DNA of 46,584 bases from an uncultured beta proteobacterium (GCA_903944725.1 CAJASX010000044.1:1-46584); one strand, 5' to 3'; shown: positions 19,451-29,126, numbered from the stretch's first letter. A program made the numbers and translations. The notes: generated from the sequence alone by a model not told the origin.

Positions 19451-20635
19451 TTAACTGCGCTCAAAAATAGTAGCAATACCTTGACCACCGCCAATACACA
19501 TGGTCACCAAAGCATATTTACCATTTACTCGTTGTAATTCATAAAGTGCTTTAGTAGCAATAGCTGCGCCCGAGCAACCAATTGGGTGTCCTAAAGCAAT
19601 TGCGCCACCATTAACATTGGTTTTTGCTGGATCTAAACCCAAGCCCTTGGTAACAGCTAAAGCCTGCGCGGCAAAAGCCTCGTTTGATTCAATCACATCT
19701 ATTTGGTCTAACTTCAAGCCGGCACGCTGTAAAGCAATTTTGGTTGCAGGAATTGGTCCTTCTCCCATAATCTGATTAGGTACGCCAGCAATAGCGTAAG
19801 AGACTAAACGTGCCAGCGGTTGATGACCAGCCTTAGCAGCAGCTTCGGCTGCAGCTAAAACAAAAAAGGCTGCACCATCATTAATGCCCGAGGCATTACC
19901 TGCGGTAACTGAGCCACCCTCTTTTTTAAAGACAGCTTTCATTTTGGCCAATGTTTCCATGGTAGTTTCGGGCTTGCAATGCTCATCGGTATCAAATACT
20001 ACGTCGCCTTTGCGGGTCTTGATGGTAATCGGCACGATTTGTGATTTAAATCGCCCCTCTTTAATTGCAATACCAGCGCGGCGATGCGATTCAACTGCGA
20101 GAGCATCTTGCTCTTCACGAGTTAATTGCCATTTTTCGACTAAATTTTCAGCAGTAACGCCCATATGGCCTACGCCAAAGGGATCAGTTAATACTGCCAC
20201 CATGAGGTCAAGCATTTTGCTATCGCCCATACGAGCCCCACTGCGCATTGCTGGCGAGCCATACATTCCGCGTGACATTACTTCTACACCACCGCCAATA
20301 CCATAATCACAATCATTCAGCATGATTGCTTGCGCGGTTGTAACAATGGCTTGCAAGCCAGAACTACATAAGCGATTTATGGCCATCGCTACCGATTCCA
20401 TCGGTAATCCCGCCTGAATTGCCGCGACGCGCGCCACATATGCATAGCGACTATCGGTCGGAATCGTATTGCCAACAGTAACGTAATTAATATCTTTAGG
20501 GTCAACACCAGAACGAGCAATTGCTTCTTTCATCACGATGCCACCTAATTCAGAGGGTTCAAAGCTACTTAAGCCCCCACCAAAACTACCAATTGCAGAG
20601 CGCACTGCGCTTAAAACAACGACATCCCGACTCAT
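19451..20635 (-). CDS. bktB: Acetyl-CoA C-acetyltransferase / beta-ketothiolase, BktB-like
   Basis: A biosynthetic thiolase that condenses two acetyl-CoA, or acetyl- and propionyl-CoA, into a 3-ketoacyl-CoA, feeding PhaB. The 394 residues carry the acyl-accepting Cys90 (NRLCSSG), His350 (GGAIALGHPIGCSG) and the second active-site Cys380 (MCIGGGQG). The sequence is closer to what I recall of BktB of Cupriavidus than to PhaA, which matters because BktB also handles propionyl-CoA, made available by the carboxylase cluster in this window. That assignment is by eye; plain PhaA remains possible. It lies 59 bases downstream of rimO on the same strand. Confidence 0.9.
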   Translation of the reverse strand: MSRDVVVLSAVRSAIGSFGGGLSSFEPSELGGIVMKEAIARSGVDPKDINYVTVGNTIPTDSRYAYVARVAAIQAGLPMESVAMAINRLCSSGLQAIVTTAQAIMLNDCDYGIGGGVEVMSRGMYGSPAMRSGARMGDSKMLDLMVAVLTDPFGVGHMGVTAENLVEKWQLTREEQDALAVESHRRAGIAIKEGRFKSQIVPITIKTRKGDVVFDTDEHCKPETTMETLAKMKAVFKKEGGSVTAGNASGINDGAAFFVLAAAEAAAKAGHQPLARLVSYAIAGVPNQIMGEGPIPATKIALQRAGLKLDQIDVIESNEAFAAQALAVTKGLGLDPAKTNVNGGAIALGHPIGCSGAAIATKALYELQRVNGKYALVTMCIGGGQGIATIFERS

Positions 20636-20694
20636 GTTTATTTCTCCCTATTTATCCTCATTATTATCGCTCTTATAAATAAATTGCCAAGCTT

Positions 20695-22053
20695 TTATAT
20701 TTCTACCAGCAAGTCATGGCCTTGTGCCTCGAGTACCGTCACACGCACAAATTCACCTGCTCGATACCGTTTTGAGGCTTTATTGACAGGTAAGATTTTG
20801 ACTAAACCATCGATTTCGGGAGCATCGCCCGCGGTTCTGCCAAGGCCGCCCTGAGCGTCAACCCGATCAACCAAGACTCGCATACGCTTGCCTACAAGCC
20901 GATGCAGCTTGGCAGTCGAAATAGCTTCGGCTTGGGCCATAAACTGGCTACGCCGCTCTTCGCGCACTTGCTCAGGCACAGCATTTGGTAAATCATTAGC
21001 CTGCGCTCCAGCCACCGGCGAATAGGCAAAGCAGCCGGCTCGATCGATTTGGGCCTGCGCCATAAAATCCATCAAATGATCGAACTCGGCTTGAGTTTCA
21101 CCCGGAAAACCAGTAATAAAAGTGCTGCGAATAATTAAATCTGGACAAATCGTTCGCCAAGCCTCAATTCGTTCTAAATTTTTTTCGCCACTTGCAGGAC
21201 GTTTCATGCGCTTTAAAACGTCTGGATGAGAATGCTGTAAAGGGATATCTAAATAAGGCAACACGCCATAGCCATGCTCAGCAAACTCTGCCATTAAAGG
21301 CAAAATAGCATCGACATGTGGGTAAGGATAAACATAATGTAGCCGCACCCAGGCTTGGTACTTACGGGCCAATTGATTTAAAGCCAACACCAAATCAAAG
21401 AGCCGTGTTTTGATCGGCTTGCCATCCCAAAAGCCAGTGCGGTATTGAATATCAAGCCCATACGCACTAGTGTCTTGTGAGACTACTAATAACTCTTTAA
21501 CACCCGAGCTAAATAGGCGCTCGGCTTCACTTAATACATCACCAATGGGTCGCGACACCAAATCACCGCGCATCGAGGGAATAATACAAAAGGTACAGCG
21601 ATGATTACAGCCTTCAGCAATTTTTAAGTAGGCGTAATGTTTTGGGGTTAATTTGATGCCAATCTCGGGCACTAAATCAGTCAAGGGATCATGGGGTTGG
21701 GGTAAATGCAAATGAATCGCCTGCATGACTTCTTCGGTGGCATGAGGTCCCGTAACCGCAAGTACCTTAGGATGAATGCTTTGGATCAAATCACTGCCAT
21801 CAGCATTTTTTCGAGCACCTAAGCAACCCGTCACAATCACTTTACCGTTCTCAGCTAAGGCCTCGCCAATGGCACTTAAGCTCTCTGCTACTGCCGAATC
21901 GATAAAGCCACAGGTATTTACCACCACCAAATCAGCGCCAGCATAATCTTGCGCAGTTTCATAGCCCTCGGCACGCAAACGCGTAAGAATGATTTCTGAA
22001 TCGACTAATGCCTTGGGGCAGCCCAAGGATACAAACCCTACCTTACTCGACAC
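20695..22053 (-). CDS. rimO: Ribosomal protein S12 methylthiotransferase RimO
   Basis: RimO adds a methylthio group to an aspartate of ribosomal protein S12, using two 4Fe-4S clusters and SAM. With a GTG start at 22053, four bases after the phaR stop, it has 452 residues (E. coli 441). The N-terminal MTTase domain has cluster cysteines Cys12 (SLGCPK), Cys48 (NTCGF) and Cys77 (TGCLG). The radical SAM cluster is Cys149, Cys153, Cys156 ([10 protein letters not shown]), and a TRAM domain ends the protein. The frame stays open to 22107, but that part lies inside phaR and is not RimO-like. The gene interrupts the PHB genes. Confidence 0.95.
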   Translation of the reverse strand: MSSKVGFVSLGCPKALVDSEIILTRLRAEGYETAQDYAGADLVVVNTCGFIDSAVAESLSAIGEALAENGKVIVTGCLGARKNADGSDLIQSIHPKVLAVTGPHATEEVMQAIHLHLPQPHDPLTDLVPEIGIKLTPKHYAYLKIAEGCNHRCTFCIIPSMRGDLVSRPIGDVLSEAERLFSSGVKELLVVSQDTSAYGLDIQYRTGFWDGKPIKTRLFDLVLALNQLARKYQAWVRLHYVYPYPHVDAILPLMAEFAEHGYGVLPYLDIPLQHSHPDVLKRMKRPASGEKNLERIEAWRTICPDLIIRSTFITGFPGETQAEFDHLMDFMAQAQIDRAGCFAYSPVAGAQANDLPNAVPEQVREERRSQFMAQAEAISTAKLHRLVGKRMRVLVDRVDAQGGLGRTAGDAPEIDGLVKILPVNKASKRYRAGEFVRVTVLEAQGHDLLVEI

Positions 22054-22057
22054 AACT

Positions 22058-22615
22058 CTATTCTTTATCAGTAGGTTTGGTGCTAGGTGCAAATGGAAAG
22101 CCACCAAATAAATTTTGCGAGCTTTTCATTTGTTCTTGCATATTAATAAACAGTTCTTTACTTTGATCAAGATAATTACCCATTAAGCCCTGCATTAAGG
22201 GGTTTTGTAAATTCATCATTTGGGCCCACGCTTCGCTGCCCACCCCTGGGGTTACCTTCGATTGATCATTTAATTTGTTATGAATATCCATAAATGATTC
22301 TAAGGTTTTTTCTAAATAACTCCCCATCAGACCCTGCATCGAATGGCCATAAAAACGAATGATTTGAGACAGCATTTGGCTAGAGAAAACTGGTTCGCCA
22401 AGCGCCTCTTCCTCGAGAATAATTTGCATCAAAATATTACGCGTTAAGTCGTCATCAGTTTTAGCGTCAACGACTTTGAAGGCCTCATTGGCCATCACCA
22501 AATCTTTAATATCTGTTAAGGTGACATACGCACTGGTCTGCGTATCGTAAAGACGCCGATTAGGGTATTTTTTAATCAGCCGTTCATCACTGGCTCGTTT
22601 TAAACGCGCAACCAT
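22058..22615 (-). CDS. phaR: Polyhydroxyalkanoate synthesis repressor PhaR
   Basis: PhaR binds both DNA and PHB granules and represses phasin genes and its own gene when polymer is absent. The 185 residues show the conserved N-terminal PHB/PHA DNA-binding domain ([27 protein letters not shown], about 14-40) and two repeats of the phasin-like segment ([11 protein letters not shown] and [12 protein letters not shown]). It lies 54 bases after phaB, and an inverted repeat with TGC-containing motifs fills that gap. RimO follows four bases downstream. Confidence 0.96.
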   Translation of the reverse strand: MVARLKRASDERLIKKYPNRRLYDTQTSAYVTLTDIKDLVMANEAFKVVDAKTDDDLTRNILMQIILEEEALGEPVFSSQMLSQIIRFYGHSMQGLMGSYLEKTLESFMDIHNKLNDQSKVTPGVGSEAWAQMMNLQNPLMQGLMGNYLDQSKELFINMQEQMKSSQNLFGGFPFAPSTKPTDKE

Positions 22616-22637
22616 ACTATTTTCCTTGCATTGTTAC

Positions 22638-22679
22638 CACAGGCAATCGCTTAGTTTAGCTCGCAATGCTTAGCCTGTG
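22638..22679. repeat. Inverted repeat between phaB and phaR
   Basis: CACAGGC at 22638-22644 and GCCTGTG at 22673-22679 are exact reverse complements with 28 bases between them; the right arm overlaps the end of phaB. No T-run follows on the minus strand, so it is a poor intrinsic terminator. The leader also has three similar motifs read on minus (ATTGCGA, ATTGCCT, AATGCAA), which could be sites for PhaR autoregulation; known PhaR sites are TGC-rich, but this is inference. Confidence 0.35.
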
Positions 22680-23410
22680 TGAATTCCGCCGTTGAGAGAA
22701 AAGTCGGCACCCGTTGCAAAGGCAGCATCATCTGATGCAATCCAAGCACAAATCGAGGCAATTTCATTGGGCAAACCTAGGCGCTTAACAGGAATTGCAG
22801 AAACAATTTTTTCTAAGACATCCTCACGAATCGCCTTAACCATATCGGTAGCAATATAGCCTGGCGAAACGGTATTGACCGTCACTCCTTTGTTGGCAAC
22901 CTCTTGCGATAAGGCCATAGTAAAGCCATGTAAACCCGCCTTAGCAGTGGAATAATTGGTCTGACCAAACTGGCCTTTTTGCCCATTTACCGAAGAAATA
23001 TTAATAATCCGGCCCCAGTTGGCCTCAACCATGCCATCAATCACTTGCTTGGTTACGTTAAATAAAGAATTTAAATTGGTATCAATTACAGCCTTCCAAT
23101 CATCAGGACTCATTTTACGAAACACCGTATCACGCGTAATGCCGGCATTATTCACCAAAATATCTACCCGGCCTACGTCAGCCTTAACCTTTTCAAAAGC
23201 CGTCACCGTGCTAGCCCAATCGGCTACATTGCCCTCAGAGGGAATAAAGTCATAGCCAATGGCCTTTTGTTCGCCAATCCAGCGATCTTTACGCGGCGAG
23301 TTTGGGCCGCACCCAGCAATTACCTTATAGCCATCTTTGGCTAAACGCTGACAAATAGCTGTACCAATGCCGCCCATACCACCTGTTACATAAGCTATCT
23401 TTTGCGACAT
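22670..23410 (-). CDS. phaB: Acetoacetyl-CoA reductase (NADPH-dependent)
   Basis: PhaB reduces acetoacetyl-CoA to (R)-3-hydroxybutyryl-CoA, the PHB monomer. From ATG 23410, with AAGGAG five bases upstream, it has 246 residues. It is a classical short-chain dehydrogenase: cofactor loop TGGMGGIG (9-16), NNAG (87-90), and catalytic Ser140, Tyr153, Lys157 (NISSVNGQ and YSTAK). The PhaB-specific GQFGQTNYSTAKAG context separates it from FabG. It lies 92 bases after phaC in a very AT-rich gap that may hold a promoter or weak terminator I cannot assign. Confidence 0.96.
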   Translation of the reverse strand: MSQKIAYVTGGMGGIGTAICQRLAKDGYKVIAGCGPNSPRKDRWIGEQKAIGYDFIPSEGNVADWASTVTAFEKVKADVGRVDILVNNAGITRDTVFRKMSPDDWKAVIDTNLNSLFNVTKQVIDGMVEANWGRIINISSVNGQKGQFGQTNYSTAKAGLHGFTMALSQEVANKGVTVNTVSPGYIATDMVKAIREDVLEKIVSAIPVKRLGLPNEIASICAWIASDDAAFATGADFSLNGGIHTG

Positions 23411-23502
23411 CACATCTCCTTAAAAACATTTGTTAATAATTCTAAAAAAAATCCTAAAAATATAATTAAGCTATTTCTTTTTAGCATAGTCTAAATAAAT
23501 GA

Positions 23503-25128
23503 CTAGTCAATTTCTTGGGCTTTTTCCCGTACATAGTCCCCTGGAGCAGCACTTATTTTTTTATACTTGGCATTACCAAATTGCCGGCTAGCCGGCTTAC
23601 GTGGACCACCAAATTGGGCTAACCAAGCTGAAAAATCGGGCCACCAACTGCCTGGCACTTCTTTGGCCCCAGCTAGCCACGCCTCAGCATTTTTAGGTAA
23701 CTGACTGTTTAAAAAATGGTAACGTTTCTTTTTTGCAGGGGGGTTAATCACCCCTGCAATATGCCCAGATGCGCCCAACACAAAACGATTTTTACCGCCA
23801 AGAATTTGCGTTGAACTATAGGCCGATTGCCACGGCACAATATGGTCTTCTTGGGAGGCAAAAATATAGGCAGGGCAGGTAATTTTGCCAAGATCAATTT
23901 TTGCGCCACATACGGTTAGTTTGCCGGGCTTCACTAACTCGTTTTGTAAATAGGTATGACGCAAGTACCAGCTATACATAGGACCAGGCAAATTTGTGGC
24001 GTCCCCATTCCAATAAAGCAAATCAAAGGGTGGTGGCGAATTCCCTTTTAAATAATTATCGACGACATAGTTCCAAACTAAATCGTTGGGGCGTAAAAAT
24101 GAAAAGGTATTACCTAAATCTCGACCTGACAATAACCCTCCTGCTGGGCCACCCATTGATTTTTCACGCATTTCCACCATACCCTCATCAATGAATACAT
24201 CGAGAATTCCAGTATCCGTAAAATCAAGTAAGGTAGTCAATAGCGTCACACTGGATACGGAATTTTCTTTACGCGCCGCCAAGACTGCTAAAGCATTACC
24301 GACCAAAGTACCACCCACACAAAATCCCAATACATTAATTTGCTCAGTTGCGCCAATTGCCCTAGTTACCTCAATGGCTTTAATAACACCTTTACCTATA
24401 TAGTCATCCCAAGTGGTATGCCGCATTGCGTCGTCAGGATTTTTCCAAGAAACCAAAAAGACGCTATGCCCTTCGCTCACTAAATAACGCACCACTGAAT
24501 TGTCAGGTTGCAAGTCTAAAATATAATATTTATTAATACAGGGTGGTACCAATAAAAATGGTCTCTCAAAGACAGTTTCAGTTAACGGCTTATATTGAAT
24601 TAATTCAAATAAGTCGCAACGAAACACTACCGCACCCTCAGATTGGGCTAAATTTTTACCAACCTCAAAAGCAGTTTCATCAGTTTGTGTAACTTTGCCT
24701 TTTTTTAAATCACTGAGTAAATTTAAAATTCCATTCTGAATCGATTGCCCTTGAGTATTAATAATATTTTCTAATACCTCAGGATTAGTAGCCACAAAAT
24801 TAGCTGGCGATAGCGCATCGATTAATTGCAAGGTTGCAAAATTAATTCTTTGTTTGGTTTTCGCATCGCTCTCAACTGCATCGGCTAAAGCCAGTAAATG
24901 CTTTGAATTAATCAAATACATGCCAACAATTGTGCGGCTCCAGCCCGATTCCCAAGCCTTACCTTTAAAGCGTCGATCATTAATCGGCATCGCCATGGGG
25001 TTAGCAGTAAATTGAGCTACTTCATCAAAATAGTTTTTTTGAATATCGCTTAAGCGCTCAGGCGGAATGAGGGCCATATGTTGCGGCGACAAAGTTGGGG
25101 ATTTCCCCATATGAGCTGTTGCTAACAT
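23503..25128 (-). CDS. phaC: Class I poly(R)-hydroxyalkanoate synthase
   Basis: PhaC polymerises 3-hydroxyacyl-CoA into PHB at the granule surface. The 541 residues hold a PhaC N-terminal domain (FTANPMAMPINDRRFKGKAW, residues 40-59) and the alpha/beta hydrolase domain with lipase-like box GFCVGGT (nucleophile Cys270), Asp428 in SQEDHIVPW and His456 in SGHIAG. At 541 residues it is a little shorter than the usual 560-590, with a short N-terminus. ATG 25128 has AGGA five bases upstream. It heads the PHB gene run. No phaE/phaR(synthase) partner is present, consistent with class I. Confidence 0.97.
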   Translation of the reverse strand: MLATAHMGKSPTLSPQHMALIPPERLSDIQKNYFDEVAQFTANPMAMPINDRRFKGKAWESGWSRTIVGMYLINSKHLLALADAVESDAKTKQRINFATLQLIDALSPANFVATNPEVLENIINTQGQSIQNGILNLLSDLKKGKVTQTDETAFEVGKNLAQSEGAVVFRCDLFELIQYKPLTETVFERPFLLVPPCINKYYILDLQPDNSVVRYLVSEGHSVFLVSWKNPDDAMRHTTWDDYIGKGVIKAIEVTRAIGATEQINVLGFCVGGTLVGNALAVLAARKENSVSSVTLLTTLLDFTDTGILDVFIDEGMVEMREKSMGGPAGGLLSGRDLGNTFSFLRPNDLVWNYVVDNYLKGNSPPPFDLLYWNGDATNLPGPMYSWYLRHTYLQNELVKPGKLTVCGAKIDLGKITCPAYIFASQEDHIVPWQSAYSSTQILGGKNRFVLGASGHIAGVINPPAKKKRYHFLNSQLPKNAEAWLAGAKEVPGSWWPDFSAWLAQFGGPRKPASRQFGNAKYKKISAAPGDYVREKAQEID

Positions 25129-25175
25129 CGATTTCCTGAATGAATTCCTAAGCCAATTTCCTCTAAAGCTAATGC

Positions 25176-25203
25176 CTATTCTCGATCGAATTAAGACGAA
25201 TAG
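25176..25203. repeat. Short inverted repeat upstream of phaC
   Basis: CTATTC (25176-25181) and GAATAG (25198-25203) form a 6-bp inverted repeat with a 16-base loop in the 99-base gap between pgeF and phaC. It could be a regulator site or a weak hairpin after pgeF; chance is possible. Confidence 0.25.
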
Positions 25204-25227
25204 TTATCGGCACTAACCCTAGCTTAA

Positions 25228-26046
25228 CTATTTTCCTGGTTCGGTAAGCCAAATTAGGGCCGCAAACCGACCCGAAACCCCATCACGCCGATGCGAGAAA
25301 AAGAGCTCACTTTGTTCAAAGGTGCAAAACTCACCTCCGAAAATAGCCTCAATGCCACAATTTTGTAGCCGAAGGGTAGCTAACTGATATAAATTAGTCA
25401 GGTATTTTTCAGGCTTGCTAGCAATCGCTTGAAAAGCTTCTAAAGGGGCTGCTGCTTGCTTTAGTTTAGCCGCATAAATAAATTGCTCCCGTACCTCGCT
25501 CCCCACTTCAAACCTTTTAGGGCCAATGGCTGGGCCGAGCCAAACTAAGATATCTTGCATTTCTAATGTCTGCCCAAGTACCAAAGACTTTTGCTTAAGG
25601 GCTTCAATGGTATTTTCTAGTACGCCAGCACATAAACCGCGCCAGCCTGCGTGTGCAACCCCCACCAAATTACCAGCACGATTACAAAAAAAGACGGGCA
25701 TGCAATCAGCAGTAAGCACTGTAATTACTTGATTTACTGTCGCACTGATTGCCGCATCAGCAAGGCACGCATCACCCGTTTGCCAGACTCTTGTGCCGTG
25801 CTCTTGCTTTAGCCAAACTGGCTCATTGGGTAAAAGTTCGCGAACCAGGGCGCGATTTGCACGTACTTTTTCAAAATCATCGCCCACATGGTCGCCAAGA
25901 TTTAACGAGTGAAAAGGCGCTTCACTTAGGCCGCCGCTGCGCAAAGTGACTAAAGCATGAACTGAAGCTGGCGCTGGCCAATTTGGCCGCAATAGTGGTA
26001 AGGACTCTACGGGGCAAGTCTCGGGTCGAAGGGGTTGTTTTGCCAT
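25228..26046 (-). CDS. pgeF: Peptidoglycan editing factor PgeF (YfiH / polyphenol oxidase family)
   Basis: Members of this family are Cu/Zn-binding cytoplasmic enzymes. E. coli PgeF removes wrongly incorporated serine from UDP-MurNAc precursors; other members act on purine nucleosides. The 272 residues contain the metal site His83 (KQEHGTRV), Cys115 (TADCMPVFF) and His132 (AHAGWRG), all intact. It follows rluD by 11 bases, the arrangement found in many proteobacteria, and is probably in its operon. The oxidase name often seen for the family is not supported by the PgeF work. Confidence 0.92.
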   Translation of the reverse strand: MAKQPLRPETCPVESLPLLRPNWPAPASVHALVTLRSGGLSEAPFHSLNLGDHVGDDFEKVRANRALVRELLPNEPVWLKQEHGTRVWQTGDACLADAAISATVNQVITVLTADCMPVFFCNRAGNLVGVAHAGWRGLCAGVLENTIEALKQKSLVLGQTLEMQDILVWLGPAIGPKRFEVGSEVREQFIYAAKLKQAAAPLEAFQAIASKPEKYLTNLYQLATLRLQNCGIEAIFGGEFCTFEQSELFFSHRRDGVSGRFAALIWLTEPGK

Positions 26047-26057
26047 TTAAGATGCCC

Positions 26058-27092
26058 CTATTGAGCCCCGCCATCAGGGCTTAGCGGTAAATGAGGTGGC
26101 AAGGTGTTCGTAGCAATTTGCACTAGCGATAACAATTCGATGAAATCATTTGGTGGTGGTGCAAACCAATTGCAAGGCTGATCTACTTGTGGATGCTGCA
26201 AGCCAAGCGCGTAGGCATGCAAGGCCTGCCGATGAAAGGCTAATTCTTTCGCTACACTGGGCACTTGTTTGCGATAAATCGGATCGCCCAATAAAGGTAG
26301 GCCAAGTGATTCTAAGTGGACCCGTATTTGATGGGTGCGCCCCGTCTCTAGCCGACATTCAAGCAAAGAGACTGCTTTACCCATAAAACTTCCTTGGGCT
26401 AAGCGCCGAAAATGGGTCAAAGCAGTCTTACCCTGATCTTTTCCAACTACGGCCATGCGTACGCGATCACGCGTATCCCGCGCAATTGAGCTGGCAATTT
26501 TTCCCATCGTTGGTGCTACACCCCATACTAAGGCTAAGTAGCGCCGATTAACTAAATGCGCCTGCAATTGCCGCACTAACGCAGTTTGCGCGATATTAGT
26601 CCGCGCCACCACCATCAATCCAGATGTGTCTTTATCTAGACGATGAACAATACCTGCGCGAGGTAATTGCGTGAGCTCAGGAAATCGAAAGAGCAAGCCA
26701 TTGAGCAAAGTTCCTGACCAATTGCCTGCAGCAGGATGCACTACTAAGCCGGCTGGTTTATTAATCACAATTAGTGTTTCATCGATGGCTTGCACTACCA
26801 ATGGTAAGTTTTCGGCAGCAAAGGCATGTTGTTCTGGCATCTCTTGAGGAAAGACCCGCACACTCTCGCCACCCTTCAATAAATATCTTGCCTTACGTAC
26901 CTCGCCATCAACCGTTACTGCGCCAGCCTCAACCCAAGTTTGTAGGCGGCTACGAGAATATTCGGTCAAAGTACTAGCCAATATTTTATCAAGACGCTCG
27001 CCTGCACTATCCCAAGGGATTTCAAAAGCAATGAAATCCTCATCATCGATATAATCTATCCCATTGGAATTAGGAGTTTGCGGCAATGCCAC
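26058..27092 (-). CDS. rluD: 23S rRNA pseudouridine synthase RluD
   Basis: RluD makes pseudouridines 1911, 1915 and 1917 in helix 69 of 23S rRNA. The 344 residues have an S4 RNA-binding domain (about 30-90, GERLDKILASTLTEYSRSRLQ) and the catalytic domain with motif AGIVHRLDKDTSG; the catalytic aspartate is Asp153. RluD is the best fit among the RluA family because of the S4 domain and the neighbour bamD. The start is GTG at 27092, which overlaps the first codons of bamD on the other strand; a later start before residue 21 is possible, since residues 1-20 are not conserved. Confidence 0.94.
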   Translation of the reverse strand: MALPQTPNSNGIDYIDDEDFIAFEIPWDSAGERLDKILASTLTEYSRSRLQTWVEAGAVTVDGEVRKARYLLKGGESVRVFPQEMPEQHAFAAENLPLVVQAIDETLIVINKPAGLVVHPAAGNWSGTLLNGLLFRFPELTQLPRAGIVHRLDKDTSGLMVVARTNIAQTALVRQLQAHLVNRRYLALVWGVAPTMGKIASSIARDTRDRVRMAVVGKDQGKTALTHFRRLAQGSFMGKAVSLLECRLETGRTHQIRVHLESLGLPLLGDPIYRKQVPSVAKELAFHRQALHAYALGLQHPQVDQPCNWFAPPPNDFIELLSLVQIATNTLPPHLPLSPDGGAQ

Positions 27093-27961
27093 GATGGAAG
27101 TACCTTCTTATAGTTAATCTAGCTCAATTAGCCCTTAGTTTAAGGGCTTGGTCAAGGCTATTGCGCATTTCCCTGCTGGCCACGATTGTTATGGGCCCCT
27201 TGCTATTCAGTGGTTGTAGTAGCACCCCAAAAGACGAAACCGATGGCTGGTCAGAAAATAAGCTTTATTCAGAAGCTAACGATAAATTAAAAGCTGGCGA
27301 TTTCGATAAGTGCGGTAAGTACTTTGAAAAACTAGAAGGGCGTTTTCCCTTTGGCGCTTATTCACAGCAAGCCCAAATTAATGCAGCTTATTGTTACTGG
27401 AAAGCCAGCGAGCAGACTCAAGCTTTGGTTGCCATCGATCGCTTTATTAAACTCTATCAAGGTAGCCCCAATTTAGACTATGCCTACTATTTAAAGGGCT
27501 TAATTAGCTTTAATGACGACTTAGGTTTTATGGGGCGTTTTACTGGGCAAGAACTTAGTGAGCGCGATCCCAAAGCAGCTCGAGAGGCGTTTGAAGCCTT
27601 TCGCATAGTTGCTACTCGCTTTCCCGATAGTAAGTATGCCGCCGATTCAATCGATCGTATGCGTTACATAGTTAATTCATTAGCTGAAGGTGATGTCGCA
27701 GTAGCGCGCTTTTATTTTCATCGCGGCGCGTTCTTGGCTTCTGCTAACCGTGCACAATTAGTCATTCGCGACTACGATCGAGCTCCCGCAGTTGAAGAAG
27801 CCCTTTATTTATTGATTCAGTCTTATGAAAAACTGGGGATGACAGAACTTGTCACCGATGCCACTCGGGTATTTAATTTAAATTTTCCTAATAGCGAAAT
27901 TTTAGAAACCGGCAGTCGAGCTAAAAAAGAATCCCGTTGGTGGCAAATCTGGAATAGATAA
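27086..27961 (+). CDS. bamD: Outer-membrane assembly lipoprotein BamD (ComL)
   Basis: BamD is the essential lipoprotein of the BAM complex that inserts beta-barrel proteins into the outer membrane. A lipobox LLFSGC places the lipidated cysteine at residue 44 from ATG 27086. TPR-like repeats follow (LYSEANDKLKAGDFDKCGKYFEKLEGRFPFG and others), with the family signature YAYYLKGL. ATG 27086 has AGGAG nine bases upstream but leaves about 25 residues before the hydrophobic segment; TTG 27161 (after AAGG) would give a compact lipoprotein signal and remove the overlap with rluD. I keep the ATG but am unsure. Confidence 0.93.
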   Translation: MPRWKYLLIVNLAQLALSLRAWSRLLRISLLATIVMGPLLFSGCSSTPKDETDGWSENKLYSEANDKLKAGDFDKCGKYFEKLEGRFPFGAYSQQAQINAAYCYWKASEQTQALVAIDRFIKLYQGSPNLDYAYYLKGLISFNDDLGFMGRFTGQELSERDPKAAREAFEAFRIVATRFPDSKYAADSIDRMRYIVNSLAEGDVAVARFYFHRGAFLASANRAQLVIRDYDRAPAVEEALYLLIQSYEKLGMTELVTDATRVFNLNFPNSEILETGSRAKKESRWWQIWNR

Positions 27962-27966
27962 GGCGT

Positions 27967-29076
27967 TTATTTAATTACTTGCTTAGGCACTCGCGGGGCT
28001 AAGGCGCACAACAGTTCATAGCCAATCGTGCCAGCCATTTGTGCCACATCGTCTACCGGCACATGGGTGCCCCATAATTCAACCAAACTACCTATTTTTG
28101 CCTGCGGAGCATTGCGCAAATCAATGGTGAGCATATCCATTGAAACTTGCCCCACAGTAGGGCAAATGACTCCGTTACCATCACTATTCGCATCAGCCAC
28201 CCAAACAGGTGTTCCATCGGGTGCACTACGTGGATAACCGTCAGCATAGCCACCTGCCACAATACCAATGCGCATTGCCTCGGGAGCTTGGTAACGACCC
28301 CCATAACCAACTCGGTCGCCTTTTTTTAGTGCTTGGATACCAATAATCTGCGAGCGTAAATGCATTACGGGCTGTAAGTTTGCATGGGCAATATCGGCAT
28401 AACGCCCAGAGGGCGAAGCTCCATACAACATAATGCCTGGCCTCACCCAATCACCTAAAGCGGTGCGATGCCACAAAATTGTGCCCGAATTAGCAGTAGA
28501 AGTATTAGCCGATATACCTGCAATAGTGGCTTTAAATAAATCATCTTGGGCGCCAACCGAAGGCAAGCAATCAACCTGATCGGCATTGGCAAAATGAGTC
28601 ATATGGCTTACGCTGTAAGCAGCTGCATGTAAGCGGTGAAACATTTCTCGATAATTGCTTGGATTAAAGCCTAAACGATTCATGCCAGTATTCATTTTTA
28701 AATAAATTTGCCGAGGTTTAGTTTGGTGTGGCTTTAAATCAAGAGCCTCAAGAGCGCTCACCTGACTTTCAGTGTGCACAACTAGGCAGCAATTTAGCTC
28801 AAATGCCAGCTTTAGATCAGTTGCCGAGAACACCCCTTCCAATAACAAAATTGGGCCCTGCCAACCATTTTCGCGCAGCAAGCGGGCATCTTGCAAATCG
28901 AGCAAAGCAAAGCCATCGGCGCTCGCTAAGCCGTCAATAACCGCAGCAAAGCCATGGCCATAGGCATTTGCTTTAATAACCGCCCAAACTTTGGCGGTAG
29001 GCGCAAGTTCGCGAACTCGGGTTAAATTATGGCGCAGCGCCTTGGTATCAATTGATGCCAAAATGGGTCGCTCCAT
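27967..29076 (-). CDS. alr: Alanine racemase
   Basis: Alr interconverts L- and D-alanine for peptidoglycan, using PLP. From ATG 29076, with AAAGGAG at good spacing, it has 369 residues; an ATG 18 bases earlier would put the Shine-Dalgarno inside the gene. The PLP lysine is Lys35 in WAVIKANAYGHG. The C-terminal beta domain has GYADGYPR and VGQVSMDM. It is divergent from lplT, 50 bases apart, and convergent with bamD, 5 bases apart. Confidence 0.97.
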   Translation of the reverse strand: MERPILASIDTKALRHNLTRVRELAPTAKVWAVIKANAYGHGFAAVIDGLASADGFALLDLQDARLLRENGWQGPILLLEGVFSATDLKLAFELNCCLVVHTESQVSALEALDLKPHQTKPRQIYLKMNTGMNRLGFNPSNYREMFHRLHAAAYSVSHMTHFANADQVDCLPSVGAQDDLFKATIAGISANTSTANSGTILWHRTALGDWVRPGIMLYGASPSGRYADIAHANLQPVMHLRSQIIGIQALKKGDRVGYGGRYQAPEAMRIGIVAGGYADGYPRSAPDGTPVWVADANSDGNGVICPTVGQVSMDMLTIDLRNAPQAKIGSLVELWGTHVPVDDVAQMAGTIGYELLCALAPRVPKQVIK

Positions 29077-29126
29077 AATATTTACTCCTTTCATGATCTA
29101 ATCTAGCTAATGAGACGATTGTACGA

